This document shows, piece after piece, positions 56,588-64,000 of a DNA stretch of 64,000 nt. Where the stretch lies: NCBI GenBank assembly GCA_015660885.1, contig JACTUB010000003.1, positions 90,077 through 154,076 on the forward strand. The letters run 5' to 3'. Source of the stretch: Methanoregulaceae archaeon (lineage in GTDB: Archaea > Halobacteriota > Methanomicrobia > Methanomicrobiales > Methanospirillaceae). The notes under the pieces were generated by a model. That model saw nothing but the letters and a program-made list of their open reading frames with translations, searched no databases and was not told where the DNA came from. How positions within the stretch are numbered: position 1 is the first letter of the stretch; each line of letters opens with the position of its first letter. Made by a program: the position numbers and the translations under genes.

Positions 56588-56764
56588 TCACAGCTCCACG
56601 AGAGCAAACTCGTTTTTTCCGGCACTGCACTCCGGGCATAACCAGTCATCTGGCAGGCTGAAAAATGTCACACCGGGCGGAATCCCGCCAGCCGGATCTC
56701 CTGCTTCCGGGTTGTAGATATAACCACATACAAGACACTCGAAGCAGTCAATCTCCACTTCCAT
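56588..56764 (-). CDS. Rubredoxin
   Basis: A 58-residue one-iron electron carrier. The two Cys pairs that hold the Fe are plain: CLVCGYIYNPEAGDP near the N-terminus and LCPECSAGKNEF near the end, with the aromatic PDDW before the second pair. The C-terminus is short. The spacing between the pairs is typical of rubredoxins. It converges with metG. In methanogens such proteins feed oxygen- or peroxide-detoxifying enzymes, but no partner lies beside it. Confidence 0.93.
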   Translation of the reverse strand: MEVEIDCFECLVCGYIYNPEAGDPAGGIPPGVTFFSLPDDWLCPECSAGKNEFALVEL

Positions 56765-57268
56765 ATAAGATCTAAAATAATGTGTTCCAATAAAAATTTT
56801 TGGAATACTGCACGTGGGGTTTACTCCTAATAGAACGCCAGCATGAAAAACAGAATATGCCTCCGCAGGGTGAGCGGTACTTGTTTAATACCAGCCATAA
56901 TAAAGCTTGAAAAATTTATCAGTTTCTCACGTTTGAACAGATACCGCACTACTTTATATGTTTGCTGATTACAGAATTTTAGCATAAATTCAATCATACT
57001 CTTCATTTCGGGTTTTTTAATCCGGTCGAATTTTTAATCAACTCCATGCACCGGTAGGGGAGACACTATCAAAGATCTTTATTATGAATGGATATATCAT
57101 CCAAAACTTGGATGCAATGCACCAATGCCTTGCCAGCTTTTATTATTTCAGGGAACGGGGTAATGATCAACCTCATCGTAACATTATTCAGCAAGGGTGA
57201 GGTTAGAAAGAAACCGTGCTTAATCGCGGGAAAAAAGACAGACAACAAGTTCACGTACAACAACTCCA
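56765..57268. other. Intergenic region upstream of rubredoxin
   Basis: About 500 AT-rich bases. The left end contains the rubredoxin promoter region. Open frames at 57069-57305 (minus) and 57088-57276 (plus) overlap each other, lack ribosome-binding sites and resemble no family, so I do not call them. Confidence 0.4.
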
Positions 57269-57382
57269 ATGTCTGAAGATCCACGTCCAATCCCCGAAGG
57301 TTCACCCGTCATCGTACGTCTCAGTATTATTGTTGGGTTCCTTCTCGTTCTTCTCCTCATCGTAGCAACGAGAAAACCCTGA
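57269..57382 (+). CDS. Possible single-helix membrane peptide
   Basis: A 37-codon frame with a polar N-terminus (SEDPRPIPEGSPVIV), one strongly hydrophobic helix (LSIIVGFLLVLLLIVAT) and a short basic end (RKP). Such an arrangement is unlikely by chance and resembles the small membrane proteins common in methanogens. No ribosome-binding site is visible and there is no family match, so I hold it as possible only. The next gene starts 160 bases later. Confidence 0.35.
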   Translation: MSEDPRPIPEGSPVIVRLSIIVGFLLVLLLIVATRKP

Positions 57383-57541
57383 GGAATTTTTTTGGACTCC
57401 GCTATAGCTGAAAAACGGATTGAATGCTTACACGCATACTGGGAAAATTTTCCGCCACTACGAGTTAACAGCCTTCCCAAATACCCTAGGCGATAGTATG
57501 AGATACCAAGAAGAAAATATCTTTTCCTTATAGTTCGCGCG

Positions 57542-58501
57542 ATGCCTATGACTTACACCATCTCCCTCATATCAACGGAAGAGAACGAGCGTCTTTCACA
57601 TCGGTACCTCCCGAATGTCCGCTATGAGATCAAATCCGAAATCTATGGCTGCTGCATAAAGCTTCTCTGTGATGATCATGCCCTCAAAGACACATGGGAA
57701 GACAACTTTTATTCGATGTCGCAGAATGTCCGTTCTCATGGCAGGCTCTTCGTCTGTAAAGATACGGCCTATCAGCCTGACACCGTACTATTTGACCCGC
57801 ATGCAAAAACTGCGTTCCTGATAAATGTCCGGTATTACGGCTGGATAAAATCCATCGCACTTTCTCTTGCTGGCGATATTCTTGAAGATGAACACGGCAT
57901 CTGGTCGGTGCACGGCGCCTGCGTGGACATCGAGGGAAAAGGGCTTTGTATCGTCGGTGAACCTGGATCCGGGAAGACAACACAGACATACGGGCTGCTG
58001 ACCAGCCCCCGTACCAGGATTATATCAGACGACTGGTTCTTTTCCCGGGTATTTGGGGAAGATATCCTTGCTTATGGTTCAGAAAAAAATTTTTACATCC
58101 AGGAAGATCTCGCAACCATCTGGAAAGAATTCGGGAATCTGGTTCCTGATCATAAGTATGATCCTGATGGGAGGGCAATTACTGATGTCCGGTGGGTAAT
58201 TGGAAAAGGGAGGATCCTCCCCCTGACCACCATAAAGACTGTAATCGTCCTTAAACGGGACCCAGCTGATCCGGATACAGCACGATCCCTCGATCCGGAG
58301 ACAGGCATGAAACTATTTGCGGAAAAAAACTATTTCAACCCCCACCTCCTCGTTAATAACCCCCATAAAACACACCTCAGGAACCGGTACATCGCAGATC
58401 TCCTGACCCGGACACAATGTTACCTCGTTAACACGACAGGATCGCCTGCAGAAACCCAGAAACTGATACGTTCATTAACCATGGTAAAACAGACAGTCTA
58501 A
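57542..58501 (+). CDS. HPr-kinase-like P-loop protein
   Basis: A 319-residue protein whose middle looks like the P-loop kinase domain of HPr kinase/phosphorylase and PEP carboxykinase relatives. It has HGACVDIEGKGLCIVGEPGS with the Walker A GEPGSGKTT at 139-147, and then IISDDWFF as the DD-containing Walker B-like segment. The first 110 residues and the C-terminal 100 are unlike HprK, and no HPr protein is known in methanogens, so the substrate must be something else. Some such proteins sit in peptide-modification systems. No such genes are adjacent here. Confidence 0.65.
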   Translation: MPMTYTISLISTEENERLSHRYLPNVRYEIKSEIYGCCIKLLCDDHALKDTWEDNFYSMSQNVRSHGRLFVCKDTAYQPDTVLFDPHAKTAFLINVRYYGWIKSIALSLAGDILEDEHGIWSVHGACVDIEGKGLCIVGEPGSGKTTQTYGLLTSPRTRIISDDWFFSRVFGEDILAYGSEKNFYIQEDLATIWKEFGNLVPDHKYDPDGRAITDVRWVIGKGRILPLTTIKTVIVLKRDPADPDTARSLDPETGMKLFAEKNYFNPHLLVNNPHKTHLRNRYIADLLTRTQCYLVNTTGSPAETQKLIRSLTMVKQTV

Positions 58502-58570
58502 TCTCATCAGCCCGAACATTACATTTCAGGACTAAAATGATAAAATTTCATTACCGGAATAATATTTTTT

Positions 58571-58985
58571 TTAGAGAAGATCTCCCTGATGTCCGGTCGA
58601 AACAATGCCGGATGTATTGAAGACCCAGTAATCGTATCGGTGATTGTCTTGTTTAATTTCGAACTCACCGGTAGATTTGGTAATGATGGTGAAATTAGTC
58701 CACGGAATACCCGGTATAACGATAACCGGGTCGGTCCGGTACTGGATCTGCTGCCTGCTGCCAGGAGTAATGCCGTTCTTGAAAATCCCTCATACGAAAA
58801 TAATAGGGAATATCTGGCATACGGCATGTTTGCCGCCCCACAACCTGCATCTCCGCTGAGACATCAGGCATCCCCGGGATGTATTAATGTCAAACCGGAT
58901 GAGTCCTTCTGGCGTACCGGTTTCCTTGTGAAACAAATTCAAGGAAATATCGATCATGATCGAAGCGTAGATAGATACCACTCAT
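58571..58985 (-). pseudogene. Remnant of a surface/secreted protein domain
   Basis: On the minus strand two frames hold protein-like text broken by stops. One reads FKNGITPGSRQQIQYRTDPV and continues TNFTIITKSTGEFEIKQDNH and RYDYWVFNTSGIVSTGHQGDL up to the stop at 58571. The part before is in another frame (RFDHDRYFLEFVSQGNRYAR, VGRQTCRMPDIPYYFRM). The beta-rich pattern with a final tyrosine-rich NTSG resembles repeat domains of methanogen surface proteins. This is a guess from appearance. The plus-strand frame at 58589-58987 is likely its shadow. Confidence 0.3.
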
Positions 58986-59162
58986 AATTTTCCCGGTAAC
59001 CTCAAACCATTGCCGGTGGTGATAAATTTCTCGCCGTACCCCAAATACCCATTTTTCGGAGAATGTCCATGATTATGATATTATTTTCCTGGTTCTTGAT
59101 AAATTGAGCGAATTATCATAAAGATAATTATAAATAAATGAATATTCAAAGACACGGTGTAT

Positions 59163-60029
59163 ATGGAACGGACAGAACTGGAGAAGGTAGGGGTGTATGG
59201 CCCGGTCATCCTCACCACCCAGCCGGCTCCGCGGGGTTTTATTTACAAATATTTACTTGGCCTTACCCCCATCGTACTGGTAGCCCTCTCGCTCATTGCC
59301 CTGGCACTCCTGCATGAATTGGTGAATGGATTTTCCCCAACGCTGGTAAACTCCCTGAAAACTGTTGCACCGGAACTGCCTCAATATATTGAGATAGGTG
59401 TACTTCTCATTGCTCCCGTTGCCATCTTCCTTTTTTTCATCTGGCTGGGCGATGTTATCCGTCGTCCCGAAATCTGGATAGGGGCAGGCCTTACACTGCT
59501 CCTGAGCCTGATAACTGCGCTGGTAAAAGTGCAGGGCACGGATTTCCCGGTACTTTCAACCGGATACCTGCTTACGCTCTTCCAATGGGTAGCGTATTAT
59601 GTCCAGCTGTCAAGCTTTGTTGCTGCTGGTATTGTAATCGTGGGGAATGAAGCGTTCCGTCGCACCCTGCACTATACCCTTACCCGGGACGTAGTTATCA
59701 TTACGGGAGGCATTTGGAACCAGGTAGAGAATGTAATCCCGCTTCACCAGATCGACAGGATTGGCCTCGTGCAGAGCCGGCTGGGGCACTTTTTCCATTT
59801 CGGCACAATTGTCACGGCTGGAAAAGTGTTCGGGCTCTCCGAAATAGATATGACCGGCCAGCATGAAATGGGCGATATGCTCCATCCGGATACGTATCAG
59901 GAATCAACTGTGCACTGGCAGCAGGAAGCCCACGACCCGCTAATGTGTCTGTATGGAATTGTAAACCCTGAAGAGGTGAAGACACGAATTGAAAAAGCGA
60001 TGCAGAACACTTCAGAAAAAGATGAGTGA
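59163..60029 (+). CDS. PH-domain membrane protein (YdbS-like)
   Basis: A 288-residue protein with four membrane helices in the first 160 residues (YLLGLTPIVLVALSLIALAL, EIGVLLIAPVAIFLFFIWLG, and two more). A bacterial-type PH (bPH2) domain follows, with RTLHYTLTRDVVIITGGIW and VIPLHQIDRIGLVQSRLGHF. The latter is typical of the YdbS/YdbT family, thought to work at the membrane, with role unproven. I chose the ATG at 59163 after GGTGT, two codons beyond a GTG. A strong TATA-like AATTATAAATAAATG lies about 30 bases upstream. Confidence 0.8.
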   Translation: MERTELEKVGVYGPVILTTQPAPRGFIYKYLLGLTPIVLVALSLIALALLHELVNGFSPTLVNSLKTVAPELPQYIEIGVLLIAPVAIFLFFIWLGDVIRRPEIWIGAGLTLLLSLITALVKVQGTDFPVLSTGYLLTLFQWVAYYVQLSSFVAAGIVIVGNEAFRRTLHYTLTRDVVIITGGIWNQVENVIPLHQIDRIGLVQSRLGHFFHFGTIVTAGKVFGLSEIDMTGQHEMGDMLHPDTYQESTVHWQQEAHDPLMCLYGIVNPEEVKTRIEKAMQNTSEKDE

Positions 60030-60294
60030 TAACCCTCATTAAAAAATCTATCAGGATCCTGCGATCATCTTTCCCGTCAGGATTGTGATCTTATGAGCAC
60101 TGGGTATCTGTTTTCCCGATAATTCCAGAAAAGAGTGAGAATGTTCACCTGCTTCAGATCTTTGGTGAAACACAATCACCCCAGAAATTTATCGCTGTTT
60201 TCTGTTCCGTGACCTTATGAAGACCCGGTTCTTCCTTTCTCCATTCCGGCATCATGCTCATCATGTTAGGTAGTCAGATAATTGAGGCTCCAGA

Positions 60295-60516
60295 TCAATA
60301 TCTGCATAGGAGAAACAGCCCGACTATCATGCTGCAAACCACGGCAAAGATGATGATCCCTTCAAGATTGGGGTCCATCTTGGAGAAGAGCAGGATGAGA
60401 TTCACGCTTCCGGTCGCAACCTCCGCAAGTGCATATGCCGCCGGGATAAAATAAGTCCTGATAATGACTTCAATCCTGTTGATTATTTTGTCAGGCACTC
60501 CCAGTTCATTTCTCAT
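60295..60516 (-). CDS. Small membrane protein, unknown
   Basis: A 73-residue protein from the ATG at 60516 (or 82 from an ATG at 60543). The first part is polar (MRNELGVPDKIINRIEVII), followed by two hydrophobic helices (YFIPAAYALAEVATGSVNLI and IIIFAVVCSMIVGLFLLC). The preceding minus-strand frame (60506-60640) overlaps the start by eight or so bases and could be its operon partner. No family is recognised. Confidence 0.5.
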   Translation of the reverse strand: MRNELGVPDKIINRIEVIIRTYFIPAAYALAEVATGSVNLILLFSKMDPNLEGIIIFAVVCSMIVGLFLLCRY

Positions 60517-60640
60517 TTTTGCAATCAGCGGGAGGGGCGACATTCAGGTAAGACAGGATCCGGATGTCGTTGTTAATTTTGTCCATCTCGCGGTTGATAT
60601 CCGGCAGGTTCCAAGAATTTTCCGAAAAACAAGTCTGCAT
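60506..60640 (-). CDS. Possible short coiled-coil peptide upstream of the small membrane protein
   Basis: A 44-codon frame with a polar, helix-forming middle (NREMDKINNDIRILSYLN). Its TGA overlaps the ATG region of the next gene. Together the two could be one former gene broken by a frameshift, or a coupled pair. No ribosome-binding site or family supports it, so it is listed with low confidence. Confidence 0.25.
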   Translation of the reverse strand: MQTCFSENSWNLPDINREMDKINNDIRILSYLNVAPPADCKNEK

Positions 60641-60796
60641 GGTCCGGTGAAGATCCCGAACATGGGCCCTGAAAAATGGGCCCTGAAAACCCCTGCTGGG
60701 GATTCATCGGCCAGGGAAGCACACCCGGCTACGGGATCCACAAGTTCCATCACCTTTCACCGCAAAGCCGGAGTATATCAGAAGAGTGTGACGGTC

Positions 60797-61066
60797 ATGA
60801 ATATGCAGGTTGTCAGATGGTTTCTGGATCTCGGTATGGGCATTTTTTTCCTTGTCAGTTTTATCACCGGGTTCTTCAAGTTTACTCTCCTCATGCGGAT
60901 ATTCGGGCTTACAGACGTTGTTCTTCCCCTTGCCCTGATGAGCGATATCCATGACTGGACCGGTCTCGCCCTGGGTTTCTTTGTCGCAGCCCATCTCTTT
61001 GTTAACCGCGGATGGATCAAAACGATGACAAGGAGGATCCTGAGAATCGGAAAAATAATATCCTGA
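60797..61066 (+). CDS. Small membrane protein resembling DUF4405 (cytochrome-b-like)
   Basis: The 89-residue product from the ATG at 60797 has three hydrophobic helices (FLDLGMGIFFLVSFITGFF, a middle segment, and GLALGFFVAAHLF). The His of HDWTGLALG and the AAHLFVNRGWIK end are typical of DUF4405, a small cytochrome-b-like domain. The long frame to 60464 adds a non-protein-like N-terminus overlapping the minus-strand genes. A GTGA sequence lies before the ATG. Whether it binds haem is unknown, since the first His of the family is not obvious. Confidence 0.6.
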   Translation: MNMQVVRWFLDLGMGIFFLVSFITGFFKFTLLMRIFGLTDVVLPLALMSDIHDWTGLALGFFVAAHLFVNRGWIKTMTRRILRIGKIIS

Positions 61067-61099
61067 TGGAAAAATTAAAAAACCGGAAATTTTGTTTTT

Positions 61100-61808
61100 T
61101 TAAAGAATAGAAAATGCAGGGTGGTTTTTTAGTCCGTAAAGAAATTTTTCGTAAATCAGCGGTATTTGAATATCCCCGCTGCTCCCAGTAGCCCCGGTAA
61201 TTTGGATCATCGTTGAGCTCGATCTGCTCGATCTACTTGATCCATTTGTAACCCATTTGTCCTGCACGACCAGCTGGAACGGGTATCCCCGTTCAGCCGG
61301 GAACGTGACATTGTTCATCCAATAGGCCATGATAATGTCATTATTCATCGGGAAATCGAGCGGGAAGGAAGTGGTATAGCCATCATGGGCTGTGAAGCTT
61401 ACCATATTTGCGCGGGGATCGATACCTGCATCTTTTATGAGATCGCAGACCATCACACCTCCCAGAGGATTGTTACTTCCCAGCCTTCCAGCAGAAGAGG
61501 GTGACAACCTTGGTATAATGGGGATACTTTCCAGAACTTCGTTGTGGGTCAACACTCGGTTTCGTTGCTCAGACCCGGCAACGGTAAGATGGCAATCTCG
61601 GATATATTGAAGTACTGGGGACCTTTGATGGATTTTTCACGAAAATCATTGATAGAGAAGAGATCCTTTCCGTCGTACGCTCTCACCTCAACTTCCGGGA
61701 GTGCCTGGGGTGAAACGGGCAGGCTGCCCTGTCCAAGGAGAGGAAAATATGAGCTGCAACGAGAGTGACAGCTATAATCGCGACGAATATATTGCTCTTT
61801 GTGTTCAT
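61100..61808 (-). pseudogene. Exported molybdopterin-dependent oxidoreductase, frameshifted
   Basis: The minus strand reads as a sulfite-oxidase-family molybdopterin protein in at least three frames. A signal anchor opens it (NTKSNIFVAIIAVTLVAAHIF from the ATG at 61808). In a second frame come LPEVEVRAYDGKDLFSINDF and the IKGPQYFNISEIAILPLPGL segment. In a third frame, from 61555, come NNPLGGVMVCDLIKDAGIDP, FTAHDGYTTSFPLDFPMNND and AERGYPFQLVVQDKW. The tail WIEQIELNDDPNYRGYWEQ-type sequence is in a fourth register with one nonsense codon. Family members take part in electron transfer to an unknown acceptor. This copy is inactive. Confidence 0.7.
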
Positions 61809-61914
61809 TACAACAGGACAGTCAGCGGAATCTTATTAACAATCGCTTGGAAGCAGGAATTTTAGGCGAAGAAATTAAAAAAGTATCTTCCTTCCTGACT
61901 AATCATATGTCGGT
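61809..61914. promoter_or_regulatory. Divergent spacer between two broken genes
   Basis: About 100 AT-rich bases between the start of the oxidoreductase remnant and the possible pilin remnant. A TTAAAAAAGTATC stretch near 61875 could be a promoter element. Nothing further is visible. Confidence 0.25.
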
Positions 61915-62100
61915 ATGAACGACTTACGCTCGATAAACACAGAATATTCCGGTGGAACCAGCCTCATGCCAGTCATAGGTATGCTATATGTTGTGTTGAG
62001 TCCAACATTGAAATTTTGTTCAGCACTGGCAGAAACGATACATTCAGTCCGGATCATTGTCCTCCACAACAGGTATCACAACAACCACTCCTTACCGTAA
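61915..62100 (+). pseudogene. Possible type IV pilin remnant
   Basis: The 61-codon frame has a polar start and then SLMPVIGMLYVVL, which recalls the V-S-P-V-I-G-hydrophobic start of archaeal pilins and archaellins. AETIHSVRII follows, similar to pilin segments. The rest is out of register, and a Thr-rich run is readable in the next frame (SLSSTTGITTTTPYRN). The hydrophobic helix is too short and interrupted by Pro, so the gene is probably dead. This is a weak call. Confidence 0.25.
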
Positions 62101-62108
62101 TTCCACCT

Positions 62109-62924
62109 TTAGTATCCTGTCGCATAATAATACCCGCCCTCCTCCTTTATATGCAGCGGTACATTGAACAACCCTCCGATATTCGCATCAGATAAAATCT
62201 CTGCTTTTGGCCCATCACAACAAAATCTCCCGTCTTTCATGAGGATAACCCTGGATATCTCCGGAATGATATCATGGAGGTTATGAGTCACCAGGATAAT
62301 GCCGGTGCCGGAGCGGACAATTTTCCGGATCGTTTGACGGAATGTATAGAGTGCATGCAAGTCAAGGCTACCGGTTGGCTCGTCAAGGATGAGTGTCGCT
62401 GGTGCATGAACAAGGGCCCGCCCGATAAGAAAACGCCGGGCTTCACCAGAAGACATCGTGGTCATCGGCCTGTATTGGAGATGATCGATCCCAAGGAATG
62501 CCAATATCTCATCAGTCTTTTGGTCCATCTCCGACGTGACTTTGTGATTAAAGATCCCGATGCTGCTGAAAAATCCGGAGAGGATTACGTCCCTGCCCAA
62601 AAGTTCCCGCATAAAACTGTACTGCAGGTCAGGAGAAACAATCCCCAGTGTGGATCGCAGATCGAAAACATCCCACACATCCCTGCCCCGAATGCGGAAC
62701 GTTACCGGATCATTTTGGATAACCGGATAATATTCCCTTGTTATTGCCTTGATAAATGAGGATTTCCCGGCCCCGTTTGGTCCCAAAATTGCAATATTCT
62801 CTCCATCATGGATCATGACTGATACTGCATCCAGGACTTTTTTGTCACCTTTGATTATGGTAACATTTTCGAATTCCAGCAGCGGGACAAAAAGAGGGGG
62901 ATTATCAGGATGTTCGAAAGCCAT
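62109..62924 (-). CDS. ABC transporter ATP-binding protein (YlmA/ModF type)
   Basis: A 271-residue ABC ATPase. It shows Walker A (GPNGAGKSS), a Q-loop in IVSPDLQYSFM, a signature with SSGEARRFLIGRALV, Walker B (LILDEP) and an H-loop His (VTHNLHDII). I chose the ATG at 62924 because a strong TATA box (62973-62982) fits a start nearby. The longer frame to 63068 crosses that box. No permease or binding protein lies next to it, so it may serve a distant transporter or have a non-transport role like the YlmA group. Confidence 0.85.
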   Translation of the reverse strand: MAFEHPDNPPLFVPLLEFENVTIIKGDKKVLDAVSVMIHDGENIAILGPNGAGKSSFIKAITREYYPVIQNDPVTFRIRGRDVWDVFDLRSTLGIVSPDLQYSFMRELLGRDVILSGFFSSIGIFNHKVTSEMDQKTDEILAFLGIDHLQYRPMTTMSSGEARRFLIGRALVHAPATLILDEPTGSLDLHALYTFRQTIRKIVRSGTGIILVTHNLHDIIPEISRVILMKDGRFCCDGPKAEILSDANIGGLFNVPLHIKEEGGYYYATGY

Positions 62925-62972
62925 AGTGAGGTCTCTTGCTATTGGATGATAGTCTCCGCGAAATGTATGTAT

Positions 62973-62982
62973 CTTATATAAA
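62973..62982 (-). promoter_or_regulatory. TATA box of the ABC ATPase gene
   Basis: TTTATATAAG on the minus strand, a near-consensus archaeal TATA box. It lies about 50 bases before the chosen ATG, predicting a leader of about 20-25 bases. Confidence 0.55.
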
Positions 62983-63310
62983 CCACGAGAATACCCTTTA
63001 ACCTTGTGATAGGCGGCAAAACTCTCATGAATCGTGATTTGGCCGTTTATGCGAAGTCCTATGACCACCAGATAAGGTTCTACCCTGAATATGACCTATC
63101 TCAAAATCCTTAAAAGCACCGTGCGATAAGTATGCATACCCACCCCTCCCGTTATTACATCTAATATCTTTATTGCACTGCAGATTACTTTTCCATGAAA
63201 TTTTCTTAGTTCCCGGATTTTTTAATAACACCAAAAATATTTGCAGTTTAATAAAACCATAAATAATCCTGCGTCAAAACATCAGATAATATACGAGGAG
63301 AATTAGTTGT

Positions 63311-63763
63311 ATGAATCATACTATTATAATTGTCTGTCTCGGGATGATATGCCTCATTGCTGTCGTATTCTCAGGATGAATTGGATCCGGTCCGGGAAAT
63401 CACGTATCACTGCCTACGCTAACGGAAACACCGGTCCAGGTTGGTCATCAAGTGGTTAATGAAACGCAGAACACCGCTACGGTATACATGAACCAGAGCA
63501 GTCTCATAACCGTCAAATTAGCGGAAAACCCCTCGACAGGCTTCCAGTGGAACCTGACTACAACAGCCGGCCTCCGCATAACAAAAGACGAATATATACC
63601 AACCGATACCTCCGGAAAGCTGGTCGGATCCGGCGGGACTCATATATGGGATATTTCAACAGACATGATCGGCAAACAGGAGATCCATGCGATATACAAA
63701 CGTTCGTGGGAACCGATAACCGGAAACGAGTCCACCTTCTCGATTATCATTATGGTATCATAA
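63311..63763 (+). pseudogene. Chagasin-type (I42) protease inhibitor lipoprotein with in-frame TGA
   Basis: An ATG at 63311, six or so bases after a GGAG site, opens a lipoprotein signal (TIIIVCLGMICLIAVVFSG). The next codon, where the lipobox Cys should stand, is TGA (63377-63379). The frame then stays open to 63763 and encodes an exported inhibitor-like domain, with ENPSTGFQWNLTTTAGLRI, GSGGTHIWDIST and KQEIHAIYKRSWEP, the NPTTG-W and R-x-W-loop pattern of chagasin-family cysteine-protease inhibitors. Only one disabling change is present, a Cys-to-stop substitution. Recoding cannot be excluded. Confidence 0.7.
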
Positions 63764-64000
63764 GAAATTTCTTCCTGTTTTTCATCGAAATAGTTTCCAG
63801 GAAATACGATAATTTCAAAACAGAAATCGGATCATTTTTTTAAAATAGTGATGCACGGTTCAGATAATTAGGGCAGGGTACCGTTCAACGCACCTTGTCC
63901 TGTCTTATGTTCTGCAACCCTTAAATCATACACAGTCATGCGAAAGCCGGATAGACTGCCAGGCCGGATCTTAAAAAAAAGAGAGCTGATAAAGGATAAA
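63764..64000. other. Window end, nothing supported
   Basis: The last 237 bases contain a T-run after the inhibitor gene and short frames only. A gene may begin beyond the window. I see no RNA gene. Confidence 0.35.

Noticed and set aside
58589..58987. 132-codon plus-strand frame after the HprK-like gene
   Set aside because: No family resemblance and no ribosome-binding site. The minus strand shows better protein-like text, so I treat the plus frame as a shadow.
60464..60796. N-terminal extension of the DUF4405-like protein
   Set aside because: The extension is low in protein character, lies antisense to the two minus-strand frames and has no ribosome-binding site. The ATG at 60797 is better.

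Overview
The window is a stretch of chromosome from a methanogenic archaeon, most likely of the order Methanomicrobiales (Methanoregula-like). The evidence is a methanogenesis gene (ftr), an archaeal class I CCA-adding enzyme and RNA methyltransferase, TATA-box promoters with short or absent leaders, a glutamate synthase split into separate archaeal subunits, and bacterial-type genes long resident in this group (grpE-dnaK-dnaJ, PurH). I see no rRNA, CRISPR array, insertion sequence, integrase or origin. There is one tRNA (Phe).

Layout. 0-8.3 kb: end of a TPR protein, a 5-formyltetrahydrofolate cyclo-ligase overlapping ftr, a decayed TPR gene, a tRNA-guanine methyltransferase, and the chaperone operon grpE-dnaK-dnaJ. 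8.8-17.5 kb: purH, a small membrane protein, a KTSC-domain protein, a double-HTH regulator with an Hsp20-like protein, a glutaredoxin/class III ribonucleotide reductase pair, and a thpR-cca RNA-processing pair. 18-31.3 kb is a nitrogen-assimilation island. It holds a three-subunit glutamate synthase with an F420-reductase-like subunit, glnA, two ammonium transporters, glnK, two paralogous small proteins of unknown family, a nuclease-like protein, and a second FMN glutamate-synthase-like protein. Three perfect GGAA-N6-TTCC palindromes and one imperfect copy, the form of the NrpR nitrogen operator, lie at promoters here. Two of them sit before the unknown genes.

31.5-43 kb: a DUF362 ferredoxin protein, a response regulator-PAS-TPR fusion, ferritin, a DUF2179 membrane protein, a copper-type P-ATPase followed by a 46-residue YHS protein, a small Cys-containing protein and a cupin, an ArsB/SLC13 permease with a probable frameshift at its start, a riboflavin/F420-pathway reductase, and a PAS histidine kinase. 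43-48.6 kb: a complete branched-chain amino acid ABC transporter split into two convergent operons. 48.7-57.4 kb: a deleted AlkA glycosylase pseudogene, a propionyl-CoA-synthetase-type ligase, tRNA-Phe, a DHH phosphoesterase, methionyl-tRNA synthetase and a rubredoxin. 57.5-64 kb: an HprK-like P-loop protein, a PH-domain membrane protein, small membrane proteins, an ABC ATPase, and several broken genes for exported proteins (a molybdopterin oxidoreductase, a possible pilin, a chagasin-type inhibitor).

The most promising lead is the cluster at 27.4-29.7 kb. A small paralogous protein pair and a divergent nuclease-like gene sit beside amt-glnK and carry the same putative nitrogen operator, which suggests an undescribed nitrogen-responsive module. 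A second point is a class III ribonucleotide reductase whose C-terminus lacks the usual zinc-finger and glycyl-radical segment.
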